DNA of 64,000 bases from positions 138,479,023-138,543,022 of the forward strand of contig CM061231.1 of NCBI GenBank assembly GCA_030844895.1. The letters run 5' to 3'. The notes beneath the pieces are model-generated. The model saw only the letters and a program-made list of their open reading frames with translations. It was not told the origin of the DNA and did not search any database. Shown here one piece after another: positions 25,401 to 36,616 of this stretch. The position numbers were made by a program, and so were the translations under genes. This DNA is from Ambrosia x helenae (lineage: Eukaryota; Streptophyta; Magnoliopsida; Asterales; Asteraceae). Position 1 is the stretch's first letter. Each line of letters starts with the position of its first letter.

Positions 25401-26305
25401 CATTCAGCAGAGCTTAGCAAACTGAGAAGGATTGAAGATTTTGCTAAGACCCTGAGCAACTCCATGTCTACCATGCCTCTCAGCAGTGGTTTGGAAAGGG
25501 TGGTTAGGGAATCTCTTCTTGAACAAATCTTGGCAACCATGCCCTACAAAGCAAACAAGAAACAGTTTGCAGGCTGGACCACTCATGCTCTTCAAGAAGA
25601 ACTTATGAGAATTGAAGAAATGGCTAAGAATCCCCTTGCAAAAGTCTCTACCCCTGATTTTAGGAAAGGCAGAGATCTAGCCAGAGCTTTAAAGTTCAAA
25701 AGAATGAGAGAAGAGATTGTGGCTGCCAAATATGGGGAGATGAAGTCAGTTGGAAGATGGGCTGAGCTAAGGCTGGTTGAAACATACAAGAAATTGGAAG
25801 AGAATAGAAAGAAAGACCCTACACTACCCAGAAAACCAATTTACTCTGATGATCCCATGATGAAGAGACCTCAACAAGCCTTTACACTTGACAGCTTTCT
25901 TGACACTTCTGACCTATCTGTTGCTGCTAAGAAGATGGCCTCTTCAATCAAGTATACTATTTCACTAATCCCACTACTGAAGAACTCAGGAAACTCATTG
26001 GGAGACCTTCATCACCAAGCTCATCAAAAATAAATCTGCAGCTCAATAGATCCTCTGATTCAAATATTCTAAAATGGAAGGTCAACAAAGACAACCATGA
26101 ATTGACTATGCTCAGATCAAATGAACAAGCCCAAAAGTTGAGTATGGATGATGCACATGGCCTATGTGCAGATGATCTCCAAACATTGCTGAACTTAGAG
26201 CTTGAAAGAGATGCAGAAGACTTCTTCTCATTGAGCTTTGAATTACAGTTCAAAGGGAAAATCAGAGAAAGTCCGATGAGCAATAAAGATCAAAATAAAG
26301 ATTAG
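22462..26305 (+). pseudogene. Third ORF region of element D, broken
   Basis: The N-terminal piece (22462-23184) starts MDLQDKATHNYLPYLVK. It carries the same kind of module as E and F: a short stretch about being in an EFW-type context (LQEFWLNAEVL), then IT-rich and LNDL segments, then YPRILSVILQKVL, comparable to the YPRFLMMIFDYKY of F. Then come a stop at 23182, a low-complexity Pro/Thr/Ser-rich region (23308-25200) and a lysine/glutamate-rich helical C-terminal region (25200-26033, 26102-26305) in changing frames. The polypurine tract follows within 20 bases. No transmembrane segment is evident. The role is unknown. Confidence 0.7.
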
Positions 26306-26333
26306 TTTGGGCATCATCTGTTCTAGGGGAGAT

Positions 26334-27028
26334 TGTTGGGTCTGCTGACCTGGAGAAGAACAGATGATTCGAAAGCCAAAATATACTACACAATTGATCC
26401 TTAGTAATAACAACATTTACAAGCTTCTCCCAAAAGACTGTTGACCCTAACATCTGTTGTACCCTAACAACTGCTGGAACAACTGCTGTTACAAAGTTCT
26501 GATAGATAACAACTGCTAGATAACAACTGTTGACCAAAGGTCTAATGAAGAACAACTGCTAATCAAAGTACTGAAGACTAAAGGTCTGTTGGAGCCAACA
26601 GCACTTAGGCTCCAACAGATGATTCAAGACCAGCAGAGCTTTCCTATCAGCTGTTTACCTTTAAGAGTTTTCAATGTAACAGTTATTTGTATCAACATTT
26701 GTTTTATGTTGTTATTCTGTTAGAGGTCACTGTCTTAGGTGACGTCAACCTAGGTCATCAGATGTTTAGATTGTCTATAAATAGAACAGTGCATGTACTG
26801 TTCTACTCCTCACTCAAAACATTCTCTTAGACAAACAATCACCGAGTGATCAGGCTGAGGGGGAGTACTTGTACAATCGTTTAATCATTTGATATATGAA
26901 AGCATTCGATTGAAAAACATTTATTCTCTTGTTTTGATTTATAGTTTATCATTCCGCTGCACTTTCCATTTATAATTCACTTCTTTCATTACTCTTATTA
27001 CTTAAACAATCAAACTCATATCCTAACA
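26334..27028 (+). repeat. Element D 3' LTR (695 bp) with preceding polypurine tract
   Basis: The tract AGGGGAGA is at 26325-26332. The LTR begins TGTTGGGTCTG, has a TATA box at 26776 (TATAAATA) and ends CCTAACA. It differs from the 5' LTR by a scatter of substitutions and small indels, pointing to an old insertion. Confidence 0.92.
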
Positions 27029-27033
27029 TAAAT

Positions 27034-27279
27034 GAAAACCAACATATGAGATTGCTATTTATAGTCCAAAAACATAATTCACATTCGCCCCTTTAATGAG
27101 GTCGAGCCTGCAGGTTCGACCCTTGTAGGGTTCGAACCAATACTTTATGTTTTGATCTATATTAACAAATGCGTTAGATCCATAAAATGCCCTTATGGAT
27201 CACCACAATATCATGTAATACAATACAAGACTCAACCCTAGTCTATTCGACAGTGACGTCCATAGAAAGTGCATCAACA
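27034..27279 (-). repeat. Element C 3' LTR, inner half
   Basis: It continues the LTR begun at 7754 and matches 28742-28988. The right target duplication of D (TAAAT) is 27029-27033. A minus-strand TATA box (plus 27056-27063) lies 16 bases from a 31-bp inverted repeat at 27080-27110. Confidence 0.88.
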
Positions 27280-28503
27280 ATCTCCCCCTTGGACGTTGCT
27301 GGCGAATGCTAAATGCAACTTGCATCTTCAGTCAGTATTGTTGAAGTATCAATATTTCATCAACAATCTCCCCTTGACTGATGCAGCTTCAGCAAAGTTT
27401 CTCTAAGATCCCATAAGATAATGATAAATCAACATCTTCTTGAGTAACTTCATATGTTCGACAAAATACTAGCCGTAGACGAGTGGATCAAGCAATCAGA
27501 AGTTTTCAGCGGGAACTACCGGTACCATTGCGGACTTGAAATGCTTCAGAAAATGATTTTTTTTACGGGGCCTAACAATATTCACCAATAGCTCTTGAAA
27601 TTCTTCAGGACTGTAATCTTGAAACTTTCGTTGAATCTACGTGCCACATGACTCCTACTGGGATCCCTCATTACTTTCGGAACATTGATATCTCAGTCTT
27701 GATTATTTGTAAATAACAACTTTGTTTGAACAAGTTCCTTCAATCACACTAGAACTGGGTTGATTGTTCTCAACTTGCGGAATAAAAATATATCTGATTT
27801 TTCTGGCCCATAATAGTCATTTGAATCTGATTATCATACTGTTGATTCTCATGACTACCCTATAATAAAATGTTTCATCATCATAATTTCTTCAACAATT
27901 TATTTAGACATCATCACCATTCTCCCCAAAAATCTTCAAAAATTGCCATTCTATATGTCGAGGGTTCGAAGGTAGAAATAAAGCTACGTTCGACCCTTTT
28001 GTAAGGTCGAATGTACATTGATTGGGTCAAACCAAGTTCGTTTAAGCCTGACTAAAATTGAGATTTTACGTTCGACCTGTCGTGAGGTCGAATGTAGAAA
28101 ACAACCAGTTCGACCTTTGTTATCAACACGAATGAAGCTAATTCGACCTCTAAACCCTACGTTCGACCTCCCGTAGGGTCGAATTTACTGCACATTCGAC
28201 CATTTGCAGAAAGACGTGTTCTTCTTCAATATTTTCTGCAAATCAGTCCATAAACACTCTAAAACTTCGAATTTGATGATGAAACTTGTACAGAAAGGTG
28301 CGGAAATGAAAACCTAACCCTCGAATTAACAGAAACATGGAAAAGTCACATGATTTTGGGTTCAATTACGAATCTAGGGTTTCTAGGGTTTCAACCTTTC
28401 AATCAAAAACTGATTTTTAACGTCTGAAATCATGAAATCGAGCTGTGATTGATTCAAATGACTGTTAGATCGTTCAAATCTGAACCACGGCTCTGATACA
28501 AGT
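27280..28503 (-). other. Element C interior: polypurine tract, non-coding 1.2 kb, PBS
   Basis: The tract is at 27280-27290 (minus AAGGGGGAGAT), and the PBS at 28489-28500 (plus GGCTCTGATACA). Between them no ORF of note is found. The minus-strand leader side (27950-28205) carries a cluster of TTCGACC/GGTCGAA motifs like that in the B leader. It looks like an element reduced to packaging and priming signals. Confidence 0.8.
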
Positions 28504-28988
28504 TGAGAATCCGGTTAAAAACCGAATCTACGGATCGATTAAGCGAAAACAACTTGGTTTCAGACGGAAGATATGAGACAAGACAGAAATCAACAAAAAC
28601 AATGTCATCACAGATTCGTATTACATTAGAAACGGTTACAGACACTGTCATCAGTCGGATAAACATCTATCTCGAGGCTAGGGGAGGTTGGGCATGACCT
28701 CCCTCTTGAGAGTATTCAAAGCACAAACTCAAAATCTTAAATGAAAACCAACATATGAGATTGTTATTTATAGTCCAAACACATAAGTCATATTCGCCCC
28801 TTTAATGAGGTCGAAGCTGCAGGTTCGATCCTTGTAGGGTTCGAACCAATACTTTATGTTTTGGTCTATATTAACAAATGCATCAGATCCATAAAATGCT
28901 CTTATGGATCACCACAATCTCATGTAATAAAATACAAGACTCAACCCTAGTCTATTCGACAGTGACATCCACAGAAAGTGCATCAACA
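28504..28988 (-). repeat. Element C 5' LTR (485 bp)
   Basis: It begins TGAGAATCCGG and ends CATCAACA on the plus strand. A minus-strand TATA box (plus 28765-28772) is 16 bases from a 31-bp inverted repeat at 28789-28819 (arms CATATTCG and CGAAGCTG). Confidence 0.88.
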
Positions 28989-29385
28989 CATCTGCTCCCA
29001 GTGATGTCCAAGTAACAGATGCTCCACCTACAAACAAGTACCCAAGAGGATATGGACAACCACCTTGTCATAGTCTGTCACATGTTTATGAAGAACCCAA
29101 GAGGCCTTCACAACTAAGAGTGAACAGAAACCTCTATGGTTACTATCATCTGACAGGAAATGGTCAAACATCTGTTGCACCAAGTGTTGACATACAAACA
29201 CTGGCAAATGGTCAGCAACAGTTGTTGAACTTTGTTCAAACCACTGATCATCTTCCTAAGCTTGAGACTGAAAAGTCTGTGGACCCATCCAAAGCCAACT
29301 TGGCTTTGGACACTCACTAAAACTAATCCATTACTGATGTGCAGGGAGCTTCTGCTTGCTTAGATAGTCTATGGTATGTAGATAG
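28989..29385 (+). pseudogene. G gag tail and start of protease
   Basis: It reads PRGYGQPPCHSLSHVYEEP, then an ORF 29120-29320 ending SKANLALDTH, then two in-frame stops, then ITDVQGASACLDSLWYVDS up to the H insertion at 29386. The stops lie just upstream of VQGASA, as in D and F. Confidence 0.78.
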
Positions 29386-30092
29386 TGTTGGATATATAGT
29401 ATGTCTGATGTAATTAAAAGTCGAGGTCAACGTAACCCGACCCGATACGATCCGAAGAGTTACACGTTGGTACACGAATCAGATAAGTTCATGTGTTGGT
29501 GGATTATTATTTATGAAATAATAATATTTTAGACTTAAGGGACTTGATATTAATTAGATTAATATTAAGGAATATTATGATATTTAATAAGGAGGCTTAG
29601 TGTAAGTTATTGTTTAATAAAAGGAGGGTTAAGGTGTAAACCCTAGATGCATCCTTTTCAACAAAACAACTCCCTTCCTCTCCAAGTTATTGGCCGCCAC
29701 CCAAAGGAAAGGGGCAGCCGCCCTTGTTGCCTTATTTGGGCCAAACCACCACTCCGCCACCACCTTCCTCTTGCAAAGTGTTGCTCCCAGTTGGTTCGTT
29801 CTCGGTTGTGAACTTCCTACTAGCGAGGATTCGTTGTAACCCGCGTATTACAATTCCGGTGTAGTCGTCAAAGGTTGATTACTAGACCCTCTACGGTTGT
29901 TTTTTATTTATTTGTTTATACGCGTTTAACTGAGATCCTGATTGGAAATATTTTATTAATCAGATTAATAACATTAAATATATATTTATATATATATATA
30001 TAAATCGGCTCATATTATATATTGTATATAATCGATTTTATTAATAAATATAAACCGCTTCCGCTTCGTATATGATACCAACATTCCCAACA
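29386..30092 (+). repeat. Element H 5' LTR (707 bp)
   Basis: It begins TGTTGGATATATAG and ends CATTCCCAACA, directly before the PBS at 30094. A (TA)n tract lies at about 29975-30002. It matches 50301-50942 over the first 640 bp or so with scattered differences. Confidence 0.92.
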
Positions 30093-30106
30093 GTGGTATC
30101 AGAGCC

Positions 30107-31109
30107 ACGGTTACACGCGTATAGATGGTAAAAGTTATAATTTTTTATCTATGTTTTATTTGTCAAAATTTATCTATTTAGTTGTTCATGTTTGTGATGT
30201 GAATCGAGCCCTAGGTGTTTGACCCTTGTCATGGTTGTGTTTGTGATTGGTTTTATTTTTTTTATTGATTTGTAATTTTATTACGGATATTGGATCAGGT
30301 GTAATAGATAGGGTTAGAATAGATTTGTTTTATTTGTATTTCAAATTTATTTGTAATCCTACAAGTACAAGATCAAGACGAAGATAAAAAGGCGAACGGG
30401 TTCCATGAAGATAGAGATCTCGGGTTAAGTGGGAGTTATAAAAATAGTTTTGAAACCCTTTTTTAGACTAAATCATTTCGTTTCTGGATAAAACGAAACG
30501 GGCGACCTATTAGGGGCTCGATTCGTTTATTTTATTTTATGTTTTGTGGTTGTGTTTTATTTATTGTAAATAATTGAGATAACCCAAAATAAATAAAATT
30601 TTTCACAATCATGGCATGGCAACGGTTTTATTAAAACAAGTTTTATAAAAACCGAAAAGCATATTTAATAAAAGGAGTTTTATTAATATTAAAACATGTC
30701 CATTCGATATAATACGACCAACATAGTTTAAATAGGGTATTTAAAAATATATCGTGTCGAGTGTTGAAATGAGTTTCAATTATCATGAACAATATAAAAT
30801 TTGATTTTATAAACTATTGTGTGACTCACATCATGCTAACGAGTCATTCAATATATTTATGGTAAATATTAAAATTAAATCCCAATTTTAAATTGATGTT
30901 TTCTTTATGCCACCCTTCACGAGTTAACACTTCATTCTAGATCGAACCCAAATGTTAGTGCTGAACCCTGCATCTGGGCGTTGATCATGAGTAAAGGTAA
31001 TCATCGCGTTTCCTGTGTAACATAGGCCGGTGTTACAGTTAACAGTAAAGGACCAAACATCACTTGTTTATCAAGTGGGCATAGTTGGGGTTAAACATAC
31101 ATTGCTGAG
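30107..31109 (+). other. Element H leader; most of gag missing
   Basis: This is 1 kb of AT-rich sequence between PBS and the first recognisable gag codons. There is no ORF of note. An intact Angela-type element has a gag of a few hundred codons here, so the N-terminal Gag part is deleted or unrecognisably decayed. Confidence 0.65.
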
Positions 31110-31409
31110 GTGAACATACCTAGCAAGACTGGACCAGTGTTAATGATCAAGGAGGGTCAAGTTAAGAAACCCAACACCAAGAAAAAGGGAAATCAGGGCA
31201 AAGGCCAATTTGTTGCAAATAAGAAACCTCGGAAAGATGCCAAGTGTTTTCATTGTGATGAAACTGGGCACTGGAAGAGGAACTGTGCTAAGTTTTTAGC
31301 TGAGCTAAAGCAAACTAAGGCTTCAGGAGGGGAGTCCTCAGGCATATATGTTATTGAAATCTTTGGTTTTCCTAGCAAAACATGGGTATTTGACACAGGA
31401 TGTGGTTTC
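31110..31409 (+). pseudogene. H gag C-terminus with zinc knuckle, start of protease
   Basis: It has a lysine-rich stretch, then the CCHC knuckle CFHCDETGHWKRNC, then FPSKTWVFDTGCG, the N-terminal protease segment. Element F interrupts it in the codons after DTGC; the protease continues at 46658. Confidence 0.8.
31405..31409 (+). repeat. Target site duplication of F, left copy (GTTTC)
   Basis: GTTTC directly precedes TGTTGATGCG. The identical right copy is at 46653-46657, directly after the LTR terminus CTCACA. Confidence 0.92.
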
Positions 31410-31923
31410 TGTTGATGCGTTTTGCGACTAAGGATTGGATATACAATATTAACATGTGTTAGTGATGGCCGAAGGTAAATATGTATGGGCGAAAGAAGAC
31501 AAGAATGGGCGAAGGTAGTTGATAAAGAGACGAAGGAAGACTGGACTTGATCAAGAGACACATTCGACCACCTGAAGTGGGCGAAGGTGGAAAAAGCTCA
31601 CATTCGACCAGTTGAAACGGGCGAATGTGCAGTGCCTATATATAGATTTTGTGTTTTTGATAATGTAAGAAAGTTGTCATTTGTGTCCAGGTTCAGATCA
31701 GGTTCAGAGGTGTTTTTGAGAAATAGTGTGTGTGTTCTAGATTAACATAAACTGAATGTAAATGCTTTTTGAATGAAGTTAATCTATGAAATGATATTGA
31801 AAATGATCTTGATTGTGTCGTGATTTGTGTTTTATCAATTTGTTCAGAACTAGGGTTTCCGCACCTGGTTTTGTGACTTGTATGATCGTATAATCCTGTT
31901 TTAGCTAAAATCCAACGCTCACA
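31410..31923 (+). repeat. Element F 5' LTR (514 bp)
   Basis: It begins TGTTGATGCG and ends ACGCTCACA. U3 contains GGGCGAA repeats (31465-31530), then two 31-bp inverted repeats (31559-31589 and 31599-31629) and TATATATAG at 31637. Confidence 0.95.
31559..31645 (+). promoter_or_regulatory. F LTR promoter: two 31-bp dyads and TATA box
   Basis: Dyad 1 is 31559-31589 (arms CACATTCG, CGAAGGTG), dyad 2 is 31599-31629 (arms CACATTCG, CGAATGTG), with starts 40 bp apart. The TATA box at 31637 follows seven bases later. The 3' LTR has the same set, the last dyad at 46328-46358 and TATA at 46366. Confidence 0.75.
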
Positions 31924-32583
31924 AAGTGGTATCAGAGCCTAGAGGATCATACAACAACAAATTTGATAAAATCAGAGCTGATTTGGACATGTTTTTGACA
32001 TAAAATCATCTGTTTTTACATAAACATTGTTTCTAAGAGTTTTTGATCGATTTAAAGGTGAATTTGTGGTCGAATTCAAGTTTTCCAAGACATAAAGTTG
32101 TTCCAAATCAATTCCGAAACATAACCTGATTGAGATCATTCAAATCCATGAACTTTTGAAAATCTGAGATCAGAATAACCGTTTTTCAAACAATAACCGT
32201 TTTTCAAAAATGAGATCTGACTGTTTTGGGCGAACCTGGAATCTGACCTGAGTTGAGTGGTCGAAAGTGATAAAAAGTGGGCGAACCTGAGGAGATAGTG
32301 GTCGAACCTGAAAATTTGTTTAGAATTTTTCACATTCGGGTATAAAATTCCACCTTCATCCGGATCATTATTGGGCGAAAGTGAAAGGAGGATACTTTGT
32401 GTTTACATTCTGATCAAATCTACATTCGGTTGTTACTGTGTGGGCGAACGTAGGATCAGAAGGGTCGAGAGTGTGCAAATTTGGACGAACAAAGGATTGT
32501 TTGGTCGAACCTACTGTTGTTCGGGCGAATCTAGGATTTTGTTGAAAAATATTTCTAAGTGTTGAGATTTTTAGATTGAGATC
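31924..32583 (+). other. Element F PBS and leader
   Basis: PBS TGGTATCAGAGCC is at 31927-31939, three bases after the LTR, complementary to initiator Met tRNA. The leader from about 32225 to 32530 carries GGGCGAACCTG/GGTCGAACCTG-type direct repeats of the family motif. Gag starts at the ATG at 32584. Confidence 0.85.
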
Positions 32584-35500
32584 ATGTGGCGTTTTCAAAC
32601 TACTCCGGGATCAGCAACAACACAACCACAACAGCAGACGATGGACCCATGGACAGTGGCAGCGCAAAAGACGAACACACAGTCTTCACAACCACTTAAC
32701 TACATGACAACAACAAGCACAATGCCTCAAAGTGTAGCACATCCGGCACTACAATCTGATTACTGGGGAGTAGCTGCAGCGGCGGTAAATACTCAAACCA
32801 CTAATGCTATTTCTACTTTGATTAAGGATTTGTCTACAGGTAGTGGAACTCGGCCACCAAAGCTCATGGATATGCAAGAGTATAATCAGTGGCATACCAT
32901 GTTCAAGATCCATTTGGAAGGCATGGGAGTTGAAGGAGCAGAGGCATGGAGCATGATTGTTAAAGGTTACACAGCACCGATTCTGGAGAATACAGGTGAG
33001 ATGATTCCTCTGGAAAGCTTAACTGAGGACGAGAAGAAGAAATATGTGGTAGAGAAGAAGGCGTTTTCCCAACTGACACAGGCAATCACAAGTGACCTGT
33101 TGCATCAGTTTGGGACATGTACTACATCAAAGCAGCTTTGGGATAAGCTAAAGAGGAAGCATGATGGTAATGAAAAGACCAGGAGTCTGAGAATGGAGGA
33201 ATTGGTCAAGGAGTTTGAGAATTTTTCTTTTATTAATAATGAAACTTTAAAAGAACTAACTCCGAGATATATGCATTTGTTGTCTGAATTGTCTAGTTAT
33301 GGTGTACAGATTCCAATGACTAAGCAGGTGGATAAGTTTGCAGATGCTTTGCCACCACAATGGGATCAGCATGTGGAGGTACTCAGAGAGAAGGATGCTT
33401 ATCAATTCTGGACCATTTCAGAGTTTATCGAAAAGCTGGAGAACAAAGAGTTGGAGGATAGGAGGAAAGCTAGAAGGTCACAGATTCCTCAGAATCCCAG
33501 TTTGTATTTTGGAGGCACTTCAGTTCCAGCTGGAAACTCGAGCTCAGGAAGTATTGCACCACATGTTGCATGTATTTCTAATGTCATGGAATCATCAAAA
33601 CCAACCACCAACTACACACTACCACAATACAATTCTTACTCACAACCATCATATACACCACCACAATATAATTCCTACATTTCACCAATCTCCCCAATGC
33701 AACAAGCAAGTTTTTACACCGCTAACCAATCACAACAACCAGTAAACCAAGTTACTCAACATAAACAACAACCGGTGGTTTTGGATACATCTAACTTGGG
33801 AAATGTGACTGTGGAGGTTGCTCAGCAACACATTGCATTAGTCTCAGCAATGGTTTCATCCTACAATGGGTTGGTTGCTAGTCAGATTGGGAACAACAAC
33901 TTAACCAACGAAGACTACGCACAAATAGACAAGGAAGAGATGGAACTCATTGACATTCAATGGGCTTTTGCGAGTATAATGAGAAGAGCAACAGAGTTCA
34001 TCGAGAAAACAGGAAGGACTGATTTGGCAACCTCTCCTAACACAACCTATGGATTCAACAAGGAGAAGGTTACGTGTTTTAATTGTGGAGAAAAAGGACA
34101 CTTCAAAAGGGAATGCACCCAGCCACCTAAACAAGGTAATCGAAACCCTTTCAATGCAAATTACCAGAACCGTCAACAAAACCAAGTTTCTTACCAAAAT
34201 AACAACAACTACCAAAACCGAAACTTTAACAACCAAAACAGACAACCAAACAATCAAAACCAGATTCAAAACCAATCTCCTAATCACACAAACCGAACAG
34301 TTGTACCTATTACTACACCTAATGAGACTCAACAGAATGCGAGTCAGAACCAAGCTTTGGTGACTCAACAGGATGAGAGGTTTGACTGGTCGGGTATGCA
34401 AATAGGAGTTGAGGAAGTGACTACTGGTGGGAATGTGGCATGTGTTGCTTATCAGGTTGATATGGAAGAGTCGGTGGCAGTTGATGAGAATAAAGAAACT
34501 GAGGAGAGTGAAAGTGATGATTCTGAGACTGAGATGGAAGTGGAGAGTGAACCTGTTGAGGTTAAGGCTAAGGAAAAGAGTTCTGGAATGGTGATTGATT
34601 CAGTTTCTGATGTTCCCGAAGAGTGTAGATCAGTTTATTCAGATTCTGAGAGCGAATCAGACACAGAGGCAAGTGTTGATTCTTTAGATGATGATATTGA
34701 CCAGTTGCTGGCAGAAGCTAACTTTTTGATGACGAGGAAGTCGTGCATAGCTGATGATGCTTTCACCAAGATCGACTATTCCAAGTTTTTCACTGGAAAG
34801 GAAGCTCATTTTGCGTTGATGGCCATGACTGAACCGCCAAAACCTGTAAGTTCTGAATCTAGCACTGATGTTATGAGTGATAAATATTGTGGAACATGTG
34901 ATAGATTGACTGAGGAGAATAAACAACTCCGAATTTCACGTGATAGTGCTATTCAGAACAGTCAATCTACTCGCAAAGAGTTGAATGCTTTTAACAAAGT
35001 ATTGGATGGCTATAAAAAGGACATTTCTGACTTGAAAAATACTTTGTCATTGAAACAATTGGCCATAAACAACTATATCAATGAAATTGAAAACACCAAG
35101 TTGGAAATGGCAGCCATAAAATGCTTTGCTGAAAAGGTTAACAAGAAGTTGGAAAGTTATAAGAATGTTGCTTATGTGGTAGATCATATCATTGATGATA
35201 ACACCACCAATTACAAGTCTGTACCATCTCCGGTTCTTTTTGAAAACCATAACTATCACCAAGTTATACCGGAGAATTCGGTAAAATCAGACTCATCATC
35301 AGAAATGGAATCTAATACCTCGAGTATTGGTGATCCATATTCCGATGTGAGACCGATTTTGGGCTTGAACAATGAGGGTGTTTATGCTGAGAGTGATAAT
35401 TCAGACTCAGAAAATGATGATACTGGTAGTGATCAATCTGTTAATGAATGTGAGATTCCAAAAGAAAATCACATCATTACTACTAAACCAGTGTCACCAT

Positions 35501-36616
35501 CTGATCATGTTCATCCGATGGCAAATGCTAATCGTGATAAAAAGTCTGAAAAGATTGATGTTAAGAAAGATAATGGTGTTAAGAATGTTGTTGAAAAGAA
35601 TGAGCTGAATGAACCAAGTGACAAACCTGTTAAGGTGTTTTATCGGATGGAAGGATCCGATAAGATCATTTCTGATGAGGAATTTCCGATCAAAAACGTT
35701 AACTATTCTAAGCTTGATAAAATCTGGCAAGAAAGCACAATATGGTTTCCAAAACATGAGAGAACCAATGAAATTCCACCAGAAATCTTAAAGAAATTGT
35801 TTTCAGAAGTTCCTCAAGAACCAAAAATCCATGTCACCGAGTTCATTCGACCAAATGATAAAGCAAATGGTTTTCATGAGCCCTCTTACTCGAAAGGACC
35901 ACTTCCTGAGAGTTTAAGAAATCAACAGTATAATGATCAATTTCCTGTTAGATCATTTGCTTCACCAAATGCTCATTATGTGTTTGAGGAATATAGAAAA
36001 TGCTTTAAATGTGGAGAACGCGGGCATTTACTTGCTCAGTGTCCATATGTAAGGCACAAAAGACATGAGGTTGAAGTTCGAAATTCCATGAGAAAGCCGA
36101 TTGATCATTATGTTCCACCACATAGACGGGCTGTGCCTCAACAACAACATTTTTTATAATCAAAACAATTTTCAAATGAGGAACAACCGTCCATTTCAAT
36201 ATGATCAAAGGAATCGGATTGCAATGGAACAATCTTGGAGAAAACCTGTGGTGAACACAACAGCTGATAGACAAAAGGTTCCACAAAAACCAATTGTCAA
36301 ATCAAATGTTGGACCTAAGTCTGTTAATTCGGATAAGGTTGCTAAGAAAGTTACTTTTAGTAACAATGTTCAGAAACCAATTGAGAAACCAAAATCTCAA
36401 ATTCATATTCTCAAGAGGTCTGAACAATCTTGGACACCTAATGGTACTCCAGGAGCTTCTACTTCGAAGGTGAGTGAGAAAAATGAAAATGTTTTGAGCA
36501 ATCAGAAAAAGATTGATCCAAAACAGAAAGTTGTTGAAAAAGTCAATGAGAATGTTTCTTTGAAATCTGATGTTCAAAGGCCCAAGACTCAGGCTTGGGT
36601 CCCCCGAAAGAACTAA
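32584..36616 (+). CDS. gag: Gag polyprotein of element F (frame broken once near the end)
   Basis: A reading frame of 1,191 codons runs from ATG 32584 to TAA 36157-36159. Then a +1 frame (36101-36616) carries the evident remainder, so a one-base difference in the T6 run just before 36155 separates the two. Features in order: Gln/Thr-rich N-terminus; UBN2-type capsid domain (about residues 95-300, with PPKLMDMQEYNQWHTMF); Asn/Gln-rich linker; knuckle CFNCGEKGHFKREC near residue 498; acidic region (about 640-710); coiled-coil-like segment (about 770-870); a second knuckle CFKCGERGHLLAQC near residue 1140; basic tail. It packages element RNA into particles in the cytoplasm. It is unusually long for a Copia Gag, as in the SIRE lineage. 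It ends at TAA 36614-36616, directly followed by the pol ATG. Confidence 0.85.

Larger units (their letters stand above)
7992..27028 (+). mobile_element. Element D: old full-length Copia element (19 kb including E)
   Basis: The 708-bp 5' LTR (7992-8699) and 695-bp 3' LTR (26334-27028) are flanked by a perfect TAAAT target duplication (7987-7991 and 27029-27033), and the surrounding LTR of C is continuous across it. Order: LTR, PBS (8702-8714), gag, protease, integrase, [element E], reverse transcriptase, RNase H, long third reading frame, polypurine tract, LTR. The integrase-RT order marks Copia; the large extra region after RNase H is typical of the SIRE/Maximus lineage. All genes carry stops, frameshifts or deletions, and the LTRs show many differences, so D is inactive and older than F. 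Confidence 0.92.
7754..28988 (-). mobile_element. Element C: small non-autonomous LTR element, split by D
   Basis: The left (3') LTR is 7754-7991 plus 27034-27279, interrupted by element D. The polypurine tract is at 27280-27290, the non-coding interior runs to 28488, the PBS is at 28489-28500 and the right (5') LTR is 28504-28988. Without D the element would be about 2.2 kb. The interior encodes no gag or pol. LTR ends (TGAGAAT...) and the TTCGACC motif arrays resemble those of B, so C may be mobilised by B/F-type proteins. The five bases flanking the two ends (ATAGT and CATCT) do not match, so the element has been rearranged or its flank lost. Confidence 0.8.

Noticed and set aside
36148..36160. 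TTTTTTA at the end of F gag resembles a retroviral -1 frameshift heptamer
   Set aside because: The open downstream frame is +1, not -1, so this heptamer would not lead into it. A homopolymer length change is the simpler reading.
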